The notes under the pieces are model-generated. The model made no database searches. It was given only the letters and a program-made list of their open reading frames with translations, and was not told where the DNA came from. A program made the position numbers and the translations under genes. 64,000 nt of DNA from Burhinus oedicnemus (taxonomy: Eukaryota; Chordata; Aves; Charadriiformes; Burhinidae): the NCBI GenBank assembly GCA_008921705.1, contig VFFE01007785.1, forward strand, positions 43,125-107,124, written 5' to 3'. This document shows, in pieces, positions 50,201-62,200 of this stretch. The stretch's first letter is position 1; each line of letters begins with the position of its first letter.

Positions 50201-53200
50201 AGTCAGATACTGAATAATTCCCACAGAGAAGTTTTTGCAGTTGATTCTCTGTGCCCCTCTTTCTAAGGAGAAAAAAGTCCATTTCTGCATACCTTTAGAG
50301 ATACGGTGGCAAGGAATATTTCTCAAGTATTGAACCTCTAAGACCACTGGGAAGGACCTAGAATTTGTACCGCTCCAAACATCTACAGAACTTTTTATTG
50401 CTCTCTCCAAAGACATGTATAAAATTGCATGTGAGAGTTCCTATTCATTTAAATTAGGTGTTAACACAGGATGAATGTGGCACCTACACGGCAAATACAA
50501 TTCCAACAAAGATTTAAAACTTCTATTTTGCATAAAATACTAATTATATTAGATAGTAGTTATTCTGTAGGTAAAAAGCTAGATTACCTTAATTCATTAC
50601 AAAAGGTAAACGTGGGTTTCTGTATGCTCCAATTAAAACAGCCTCTCTGCTTCAAAGACACATTAATTATATTGACTACATTTTATGGGCAATTTCCCCA
50701 GTTTTCCATTTCAGAAAACAACTTGCATCCCAGCAAATAAACAAACAAAAATATCAGCAATAAAAAAAAGTGAAACAGTTAAAAACACCAGCACTTCTAT
50801 GCACTGCTTGCCCCAATCCAGTTAAGCAAAAGCAGAGAGCACACAAAATACAGACATCTCCTAAGATGCAATAATATCCCTTAACAGCAGATAAAAAAGA
50901 CAAACATACACAGAGCAAAAACAAACTTTGCAATTTCATACAGAAGCATCAGCAGCAAGGAGCACCTCAGAGCCTCAAAAAACTGAGCCTGGGGTATCCA
51001 GATCTGTAGATTTTGCTCCGTCGTCTCAATACCTGGATGCTCTGATTATTTCTCAGACTACTTATGAAAGTTCTGTGCTAAATCTTTACTCTGCTATAAG
51101 CATTTTTTTTTTTTTTTTTTGAGTGACATGCTCCTATGTTCATATATATGGCTGGTTTTGGTTGTTTTTTGTTTTGTTTTGTTTTTTTTTAAATCTAGCA
51201 CAAACAATAAACCATTAGGGCAAAATGAGAATGTTAAACCACAGCATTTCCCCCACTCAATAGAATGGTATTCGTCAGGACACAGATGCCAAATGCTACT
51301 TGCATAGGGTAGCCCTGTACACACAGTAGCTTCAAACAGCTGTAGACATAAGCAACACAGTATACAGAGAGAAAGTTGTGCCTGCTGAGCCTGTCGATAC
51401 CGTCACCGCACCCTGGAGTCTCTTCTACTTCGATAAGCTCCTGCTCCCCACTTCCCCTTTTTCGACCACCTCAATATTCTGAAATTCTTAAGGAAAAAAA
51501 CCCGTGCAACTCCAACAAATCCTAGCAAGTTCCATCAAAACTAACTATGCTCTTGATCCGAATTTCCCTTATGCAATGGACAACTCCGGCTTTATTAATA
51601 CAATCTGAACTTGAAGCATTTTTCTGTTCATACCCATCTCCTACCTATTCGAGTATTGGCAAATACATCAGCTAGTGACCCACTGGTCCCTTTGCCTTCT
51701 CCATGGGAAAGTGTAGAAGATGCTGATGAAGATGTGGATGACCCCTGAATAGATCGGTTGATCCAAGACTCAGCATTCTGTAAGCTCTGATGCAATGCAG
51801 CAGAAAGAGCAGCTTGGCGCCTTAGCGACCCCTCATCCTCGGATGCGGAAGACGTGTCTGTGTGGAAGCAGAAAAGAAAATCTAGCTGCTTAGGGAAAAG
51901 CACATTGCGCTGAACATGCTCTCTTTCCAATTCACATATCAATGGCACAGGCTTGTCATATGAAGATCTTTTTTTCACAGGCTGTGTCAAACAAGGTTAC
52001 ATTGGCCAAAACAGAAGGTAAAGCAGCAGACGTCTCCAGCGTGAACACATTTACCCCTGGTGTTTTGCCCCAGTTTAAAGCACACAAGATTCACCTCCTC
52101 AGTCAAGTACCCTTCCCCTGGGTTCTTCCAAGTTTATTGACTTATCTCTCATTACTTTTCCATTCATATTCTATAATATCAGATGCTGTATTTCCTAACT
52201 TTGGTAATTCTGAAATGGAAAGTGAGGGGTCAGTATCATTGTCAAAACAGAAAATTCACAGGAACAAAGCAGAATGCAGGCACTGGGAAACAAATGTGCC
52301 AAGGCCACACGCAGAAAATGCTTTTGTCTGGTATTCTAAATGGGTCCCTTTCAACTGCAGAAAACAAACAAACAAAAAAACCCACCTCAAAACAGAAAAG
52401 AGAAAACTACAAGGAACTTGATCCTGCATTTGAGAGAACAGATACCTTGTCCATCCTAAAGCTGTGACCTAAGTATTTATCACGAAGAAAGCACTCATTA
52501 CTTGATAACTTAAGTTGCACAGTGCTACATACAAACATTCAGTTAAGCTTTGGCCTAAAATTTAGGTGTTCTTCAAAGTGATTGCCTGCGTATACTCTAG
52601 TTGGAAATCAAACTATTACATCAAGCTCCACCTACTTGCCAAAGTAGAAGGCAGTCATGAGCTGAAGAAAAAGACTGATTCCAGACACACTGTAAGTGCT
52701 GACCTTTATTTGTGTCCTACCCACAGCTCAGAATGTGCTCTAGTCCTGGACAAGTTAGTACAAAGCTGAGACCCAAGCAGACACCGGGAACATGCATTAG
52801 TTCCCCATAGAAAGGAAAGGAAAGGAAAAAAGGCAGTATGAAGAAAAAAGGAGGTGAAGGAATAGTTATGACTGAAGTGGCCTAGCAGAGCTGTTTCAGA
52901 GAGAGATATGAATTCACAATGAGACAGGAATTCATAATCTTCAGATGACTTCATCAGTCCAAATGACTGTGATGCTTCTGCACAATGACAGACAACATAA
53001 AAGTCACTGCCAAAAATTACACATACTCATCTTTAAGCCAGTGCATATAGCTGCATGAAAACAGAGAGCTTTATTAATATCTGATGCACATGCACCATAA
53101 CAGCACCAAGTTATCTGAGGTATTTTGCCACAGCCGTTACATGGAAGGGAAGTGGAATCCCACAGGATGCAAGTCATGGAATCCCACAGGACCCCCCCTC

Positions 53201-56200
53201 CAAGGTCCTTGCCCAGAAATGTATAGCGCTGCAAATCCTTTTCCTGTATGTTGAGTATCAAACCTTAACAAAATCAAAACGTGAATTATGCAACTGAAAT
53301 AGGCGTGAGGAAAGCAAAAGAAGAAGCCTCAATCCGGAACGCCTGCTCAGCTCTTGCCAAGCGATTCTTCACAAGCTCCCAGAAGAGGAGTCGCTTTCAC
53401 AGCCCGAACAGCAGCTCCATGAAAACAAGCAGCTGCTCAAACGTAGCAGAACTACAGGAGGAACAGACTACCTACGAACCTGCTGAAGAGCTTGAATATT
53501 TTGACAATGGCAGCCTCTCGATTTGGAAACTGTTACTAATGCATACCTTAACATCCACACAGACACGCACACGGCAAGAACCTAACCTGGGGGAGTGCAG
53601 GCATCAGCTGGAGACTGAACAAACGTAGACCGTCTTTTTGTTGGCATAGGCAGGGCCATCTTCTGTTCTTTGTGTTTTGCCAGTGCTGCCTGAACCGCTT
53701 CTGTGTGGATATCTGCAAAATGGAAGTTCACATACTGAGTTTTGCAACAGTAGAGGCGAAAGAAAAACACACAGGGCTTACACACATGCAACTATTGCTA
53801 GCCTAGGTATTTTTACACTACCTTCCCAAACAGCTACAATTTGCCATCTCATGAGTTACATTTCCTTTTTGTTTTTTTTTTTAAACAGGGAAACTAACTG
53901 AGGTTTCTAAAGTTCATAAACTATACAGCAGGGCCAAGGTTTTTAGTCTGGAATCTTCTGGATTAATCATTATATTCTTGTGTCTCCAGCAACTTTTAAA
54001 AAAAACCCCAACACCACCAGATTGTTCCCCTCAACCAAAGATTATTCTAAAATACGCTTGTGCATAATTTAAAATATGCACATAAGCTAACAGCGTATAC
54101 AGCCCCAGGTGCAACTCTGGTCTATAAACTGACAAGATTCTGAGCCAGTTGTCTGATTTCGGTAAAACCTTCTGTTCAAAACCCTGAATGGATGCAGATT
54201 TCATGTAAATCTTGAAAGTTCCTAACTGCGGCTGTAAATACATGCTGATTAGTAAATGAAACAGGCTAGGACACGAGGCTTCCATCCCTCTGCAAACATC
54301 CAGAACTCTTTAAAGGAAGCCACATCACTGGTGATGAGAAGACAACTTATTAAAAAACTACTACGACAAGGGAGAGCTCATCTACATGAATTTCTCAGAT
54401 TAATGTATTTTAATTATGCTTTCCAAAAACCAGAAAACTAGGCTCTTCTAATGCTTTATGAAATAGCGGTATATGATAGCAGTGTTACTGGAGAAGGTAT
54501 ATTTGATACACTTAATTTGCCCCTGTTGAGAAGGAAACTTAAATCTTGCCAACGCAAAGTCAAAACCAAAACCAGGTGGAAAGAAAAAATGGGTGCTGCC
54601 ACCTTCTCCTTTGCTTAAGCGGAGAAGGAAATGAGCAGGGCGCTAGTCAGCCATTTGTGCTGCTCTTTGGAAGTACTTTAAGCACAGATAGAGAAAGCCA
54701 GCTCTCATTCTCCAAGCTGCCAGAGCAGATACGCACAGCAATCGCCAATTCCAGGAACAAATTATTACCTGTCACTTCACTGAAGCTGGTTACCTACAGA
54801 CATGGTTAAAACAGGCTTTCCATTCTGCGAACGACATGCGTTGAATAGTTGCATTCAAGCCAGAAAAATCAAGGTGGCAAAAAGTTATTTGCTTTTTTTC
54901 TACTTAGCATTCTTTTTGATTCAGCAGCTGCAGTCCTACAAGTCTGACGTTTCTTTATACAGAACCACCAAGGCAGGACTTTCCATCAGTGGATGAATCA
55001 TAAGCTTGACTCCTTGAGAGGACACGGTACGTTCTCCCTCATTAACAGGAATCCCAGGTGAACTCTTGCCCCTGCCCTTACCAGATCGATAGCGTTCATC
55101 TCTGGCTCCCCCTGAGCGAGCTCGGTGAAATTTGGATGAGGAGGATGATGATGATGCTGCTGCTGAGGCTGGAGCTGCAGATGGAACAGGCATCTGAGTT
55201 CTGGATTCCTTCTGTAATGCTGGATCAGCCCCTGGAAAACAGTCCACAATTCTCTGAGACCAGGAATAAATGTAGCCTTTTTTGACCATAGTTTTCTCCT
55301 TTATCATATAATTACAGGATTTCCCTCCCTTTTTTTTTTTTTAATGATGTGGATCTAATTAGTCTATTAATACATGTGTCCAATTATACCCTAATCAGTT
55401 AAGATATACCTGTCCCTTCTTTGACCTTACTCTTAAGAGTTTTTTCCAGCTTTTTTTCTTTTTAAGGGGTTGTTAGGCACTTGAAACAATTTACAGCAAA
55501 TCTGAAGCCGGTGCCATAATACACAATTTCACATAATTTAAGTAACCTATCAGCGATAAAGGGAGATGAAGCCACTTTTAAAGAATTCACTACAAAATAC
55601 AAAAGCAAAGATGGTAAGATTCAGATAAATCTTGATAGATGAAACACTAGATAAGGCAGGTAGATCCTACACTTCCACACACTTAATAGGGCCATTTGCA
55701 ATGAGCTACAATGTCGTGTGATTTAGTATCCATATGGTTTGCTCCCTATTTTGCCCTGTTTCCAATGGGAACAGGACTGTACCATACTCATTATTGCATT
55801 ATGACAGAAGAGGACATTAGGAAAAGATTTTTCACTGAAAGAGTTATCAAACATTGGACCAGGCTGCCCAGGTGGAGTCATCATCCCTAGATGTGTTTAA
55901 AAGCCATGTAGATGTGGTGCCTAGAGATATGGTTTAGTGGCAGAGCTGGTAGAGTAGGGTCAATGGTTGGACTAGATGATCTTAAAGGTCTTTTCCAACC
56001 TAAATGATTCTGTTCTATGATTCTAAGAGAATTAGCAGTTTAACTTGTGGTAAATTGCTTTTAGAGATCGTAGTCATTTACACCAGCCTCCTTGTAGACA
56101 TCGCTGCTATGGGCACAATGAGTAAAGGGGTTTGTCTGATGCAACATGTCATTATCCCAAATTGAGTTTGAGTTGCGAAGAAGAGCAAACCCATAGAAAA

Positions 56201-59200
56201 ATATGTTGAGAAGCCGGGTTCATTATTCAGTGTTCCCCTGACCAATACGTGTTACTGACAGGAAAACCATAATACACCAGTGGCAAAAGCCTCTGCTGTT
56301 CACATCAATTACAAAACCAAATAGACCTCCAGCTGTCCAGGTTCTGGCTGCTTTCAGCATGTCAAGAAGTGAGTGGCTTTATCATCCTGGAAAAGTTTGT
56401 TTTTCCCATGAATACAGGGAGCTAAACAGATAATCTGATAAGAAATTATCATTTTATATAATTCAGCAAGGGACACCAGGAATTGTTGCTACTGGAGTTT
56501 CAATTGTGCCTTACTGGGAACTCTGTAAAAACTAAAGGTCATATAGCTGCAATTACCTTCAGGTTGTCACCCGAAGTCATGTGAAAAGAAGAGCAATTGT
56601 GTCATCTAAACATGACTTATGAATTCTCACAAACTACCAAAGGATTAGAGAAATGAAGAGGAAACCACAAATCCTGCAGTCCAATTCCAGTTATACCACT
56701 TTCTTAGTGTGTGGTTTTAGGTAAACAACTTAAGGCGAGTGCCTCAAGCTCAGGGAACTTACAATACCAGCAAATCACACCTAACTAGTTACAGAAATCT
56801 TCAACCATCTCCTGTACCTTCCAACATCCTAAAGAGCAGAATATTAATCGAATGTTACAGCAAACTAACTATCCCTTTAGCCCAGCATTATATGCTTTGG
56901 AAAAACATTCAAGAATATGGGGGCAACGCGTTCCTGGAAGAAGTTCTCTCTTAACCCCTCGCTTTACTATTTGGCCTGGAAACTTTTTCAAAACTTTTCA
57001 CCTCTTACTCAAATTTTTAGTAGTTCTGTTTGCGATATCAACATTCAATGGAGGCAAGCTATGGAGCTTACGTATTAATGATTCTTTAAACTAAAAGACT
57101 AGAAAAAATAAAAAAAAAAAAATAGAACCTTTATTTCACAGAATCATAGAATGGTTTAGGTTGGAAGGGACCTTAAAGCTCACCCAGTTCCAACCCCCCT
57201 GCCCTGGGCAGGGACACCTCCCACCAGACCAGGTTGCTCCAAGCCCCGGCCAACCTGGCCTTGAACACCTCCAGGGATGGGGCAGCCACAGCTGCTCTGG
57301 GCAACCTGGGCCAGGGTCTCACCACCCTCACACTCGGGAATTTCTGCCTCAGATCTCCTCTAAATCTCCCCTCCTCTGGTTTAAGCCATTACCCCTTGTC
57401 CTATCGCTCCATGCCCTTGTAAAAAGTTCCTATCTAGGGTCCCTACCTGAGAAACCCTATCTAGGGTTTCCTTGTAAAAAGTGTCCTCTTATTTCTAGTT
57501 AAAAAGAAGATACCCTGCAAGCCAGAAATTCTCAAACCATATTCGAGGGACAGACAACTATTCCCCATTTTCACTGGCATTTTTTGGATATCGTAACACA
57601 TAGCACAGAGTTCTGTACTCACTTATCAAATCATAACCATCATCTGTACAAAGATGTCAGCAGCACAAGAAGCAGAATGGAAAAGGAAAAGAGACTTCCG
57701 TGGTTTAGGGGCAGGACTGGACTTCAGAGCAAGATTTTCAATTCAAAATCTCTGTTTACCCACATCCAAAAGAATCAGTGTTTGTGTCCCCTGCCTGTCA
57801 TTCTGGAACCCATTTCATTGATAACTAGTTTAATGTCTTTGTAGCATATATTTGCCTTCATGAAAACCAAAAGCGCCTTATTTTGATCCAAAGACAAGAC
57901 AACTTCACAGACTGAGAAGAAAAGCGTAATGCTTTCTGATCATTTGAGTATTTACGAATTCAAGTACCCACTAGATGTCAGCAGCAGATTTAACACTATT
58001 TTAAATGAATTATTAAATTCATATTCAGTTCTTTCTTACAAGTCTTGCAAAAGCATCTCATCTGCTCTGCAGGGCATCACAAGGCAAACATGACATTCCA
58101 TTTACAAAGGGATCAAATGTGTCTGTAAGTGACATGACACACCAAGAGCAAGCTCTTTGTTTAAATATTTTGCTATGACATAATAACATGTTACAGTAGC
58201 CTAACAAAGCATTCAAGTGCAGATGAGGGAAAAAGTGTAGAGCTGCAGTAAATCGCAAATGGTTATACAACAAAGCAACATAAGTGAGCTAAGCCCGGCA
58301 GGTGACAGGTGACTTCTTTAGCATTCCCTTTATAATAATCCTGCTACAGCTGCAATTTCTGCTGGCAGGATGCGAATCTACAGAGACAAGAAAAATAAAT
58401 TATTTTAGATTCGCATCTGAAGGATGCTACGGATTTTAAAATTGTCCTTAGTTTTTAAGCAGGATTGACTGCTTTGCGATCCCTTTGTTGAAGGAAGAGG
58501 TTCAATGATTTAAAGATTCAGAGATTTTTATTTTTTTTTCATAAAAAGATCTTTAGATTAAAAGAAGCATTGTAAGTATCACGTATGATCACCAAGGACA
58601 AACATTTACATTAATAACAAGAACAGCAAGCGCCAGATTCATCTGACAGAAGAAAAGCAGCAGGGAAACCTGTTATTCTGCTGTTTTGCATAGAGTTGAG
58701 CAGAAGTGCTAGTGTTGGACTGGCTATTCCTTAAACAAGATGATTTTTTTCAAGCTACATGCCTGTAAAAATCATGTAAATAACAAACTCAAGTATCTAG
58801 GGCTTACAAGCCAGCCTGAACAGCACTTCCAGAACGCAGGGGACAGCCCCGCTCAGCAGCAGGCATGGCTGCACAGGCGCAGCGTGATTGCTGCTGTCTT
58901 CCAGCCCTGAGAACTCACCAGATTTAGGAAATTCAGAGACTTTTGCAGGAGTTACTAGCATCTTAATTCTGCCTTGTACAAGACATGACGGAAGAATTCA
59001 GGAGCTGTATTGATTTGGTCCTGGATATTATTTCAAAGATGGAGATATTTATTTCCTAGAGTAAAGTGGTAAGTTTGATTTGAAATTGTGATACCCCTCA
59101 GACTGAAGGAGGAAGAAAATAATGCCCCATTTGTGGTAGCTGCAAGTCAGATCTTGTAAACGGTTGAAACTCTCTAAACAGCACTAAGCTGCAGCGCGTG

Positions 59201-62200
59201 TGTGTGATTTACAGGTTTAGACAAAGCTGTTTTATCACTGGTTACTGTTCTGCATTAGCTCCCATTTGAAATAACATGATGCTGAAAGACAGGGAGGGAA
59301 AAGGGGAAGAAAAAAAGGTAAAACTTCACAGTAGAGTTCTGCTGGCTTACTGGCAGTCTACCACACACAGGGTGGCAGGAAGGACTCTTCCGAGACAGGA
59401 AATACAAGACAGCCCACTGGGGAAGCAAAGGAGAAATGCTCCTTTTCCAAAGTGCCATGATTTCAAACAAACGAAACACTAAAGTAACAGAATCTATAAT
59501 GTTCCCACCTTGTGCTATTCGTGAACAACATGAAGCGGAAAAAAACAACAAAAATGTACATTAACAGCTAAACCTCACACATCAATTAATTAAAATATTA
59601 TCAATCTCAACAGGTTTACAAGCATATTTACTCCTGGCTTAAAACACCTCTCCCTGAGGTACTAGAATACAAAAAACACCGTATCACATTCATCTTACCT
59701 TTCCAATGAAAGCAGTAAGTATCCCAACGTTCTCTTTCTTTGCTTAAAATTTTTATATCCACACCCCCCCCAATCATCACGAGACTAGAAAACAGGAGCA
59801 CATAAAAAGGTTCTGACAGTGAATCAGTGCTTAATGAATAAAATTTCCTTTACACATTAGCAGAGGAACCGAATGCATTATCTTAAATAGGAAGAAAACG
59901 TACTCTGCCAACAGTCTGTGTGCAAGGGCTGCTAATTTTGGCAGAAGGCATTCCTGCGTCTGCATTGTTTGAGCTAAAAAGTTGTAAATGCCTTTCCAGA
60001 TTTACCGCAACTAATATGGACAGGAGGTCTTTCCCTAGGCAGAAGTTTGCCCATAGTCTGCAGCAAAAACTAGTTACAAGAGGTGGTGACTTACTATACT
60101 ACCTCTTAGTAGCAGAGCAGTTCATCTGTCCATCCAACAAGCGTTTTGCAAAATAGCCAAAAATAGCATTGTATGGCATCTTTTAAAATAGGCATAAAAA
60201 CATTTGGTCCTCACAAACGACTGAGGGTGACCTGGAAGTGTCAGCATTACTCCAACAAAGGCAACAGCTCAAAGCACTGAGACCCCAGCCTGTTCCAGAA
60301 GGCAAACACGGTTTCGCCAGTTAGACACGTTCCGAAGACAGGAAGGACGAGAGGAGAGCCGGGCAGCCTGCCTTTACTGTCGCAGGTGGTTAGTCAGCAG
60401 CGTAACGTGAAATAAATGTGCCTGTCCTCCCTGTTTTGGTGCGGGCAACAGTGAAATCGGCAGCGTTACTTAACACACACGGCCTGGGAAGCTGCTCCAA
60501 ATACTTCCTTCAAAGCCTTTTTGTGCGGCAGCCAGCACTTAACAGAGGGGCAACAACTCTGGGATCACAGCCCCATCGCCTCAGTGAGTTCCATTTGCAA
60601 AAAAATGGATGCCGCACCAGGAAAACATGTATCTTTAGGTAATTAACATCGTTGCCTTAACTCTAAAGTAATGAGGCAAGCTCCCAGAGGCAATGTGAAT
60701 GGAGCACAGATTTAGCAATAAGAATCTCCCAAATGATAATGCTGACATGCCCTGACATGTCATCGTACCTACCTTCGTCCCATTTCACGTCGATGAAATG
60801 GAGACAATACATTAGCTAACATCAGGAAGGTGCTTTGAGAAATGTAATGCACTAAATGCCAGGAGTAAATATTTTTTTTTTGGCCGTGGACTAAATTAAT
60901 CTTCTGCTCGTTAACAAGGTGACCTGATTCTGAATCCCTCATGCATGACTTCAGCAGGATTTTTACAACAGGATTTTTACAACAGGAGATTCCCAGATAT
61001 AGGGGCAGCTGGATATAAAATATATAAAAAGCTGGAGGGCTGAGCCAGACAGCAGTCAAAATGCTATCTTAATTGGTGACCTCCTATCAGCCTGTGGCTC
61101 TTCCTGAACTTCAGCTCATTCTGCAGCCTTGAAAAGTGTGACAATTAAAATAGCAGGGCCACAGACAGTCTTGCCAAACACTTTTTTTCCCTCCTAATTA
61201 AACAACGTTTTCTGAAACAAACTAAACGTGCATGCAAAGGCATGAGGGGCACAAGATCATGTTGTCAGATGAAAAGCAGCTGGTGGAGCTTCAGCCTCCA
61301 CTGGACTCCAGGACAAAAGCAAGTCTGCCAAAAAGGGTACGAAAGGAGCCCACGTTTCCTTCTAAGGCTCAAGATCTCCACCGGTATACACATTGGACTG
61401 AGAGACCGTAAAACCTGTTTAACAAATATCTACTTATAAAAACCATAAAGAGGGATTAGTCATGTGTATTACTTTTTGGTTTCTTTAAATAACAGAAACA
61501 GATTTGATGCAAAGGTAGCAGCAACCTAGTCGTCAGAGATTCCTATCACACCCAGGTTCAGGGAGGCAGTCCTCAGTACTCAGCTGTTTGTACCAAAATC
61601 TCGAATTTGAAGGCTAAAAACCGATTTCTGCTTGCCTTGCTACCTTCAGTGTGTTAGCTCAGATGGAATACACTATTCTTTTGCGTATAAAGCACCCACT
61701 ATGGCAGTAAGTCTCGGACAAGAGAACAGGCACTGGCTTTTGTTGAATAGGCAAGCAAAACAAAGTTGAGAAACAACCGGGATGGAGGAGAGCAGGAATG
61801 CAACCACCAAGTGTTTTGGAGCGGCAGAGTCTAGACGCTGCCACACGAGAGTGGCAGAGTCCTTCTATGTTCCTCAAGCAATTGCCTGAAGGGAACTGCT
61901 GTAATTTCAGCAGAAAAACTCCTGTATGATCTTTCCCCAACAGATGCAGTGCTGATGGGCAATAAATGCACTTTTAGCCTTCACTCTTTTTTAAATTTTT
62001 TTTTTTGGCAGCAGTTCAGTCTCAGTAAATGACAGTAAGTCCACTCACGACTGCCTTGTCATACCCATTCACTCCCCAAACTGCTGAGAGCCAGACACAT
62101 TACTTTTTAATGGTTAAGCATCTCAGCTTATCAGTAGTGCAATTATTTTGGGCAAGCATCCCCATAATAATTATTAGGCATACTTTCAGCCATGTCCTTC

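Noticed and set aside
54998..55307. A 123-residue open frame as a separate gene
   Set aside because: Its core is DIP2B exon 3; the ends read into introns.
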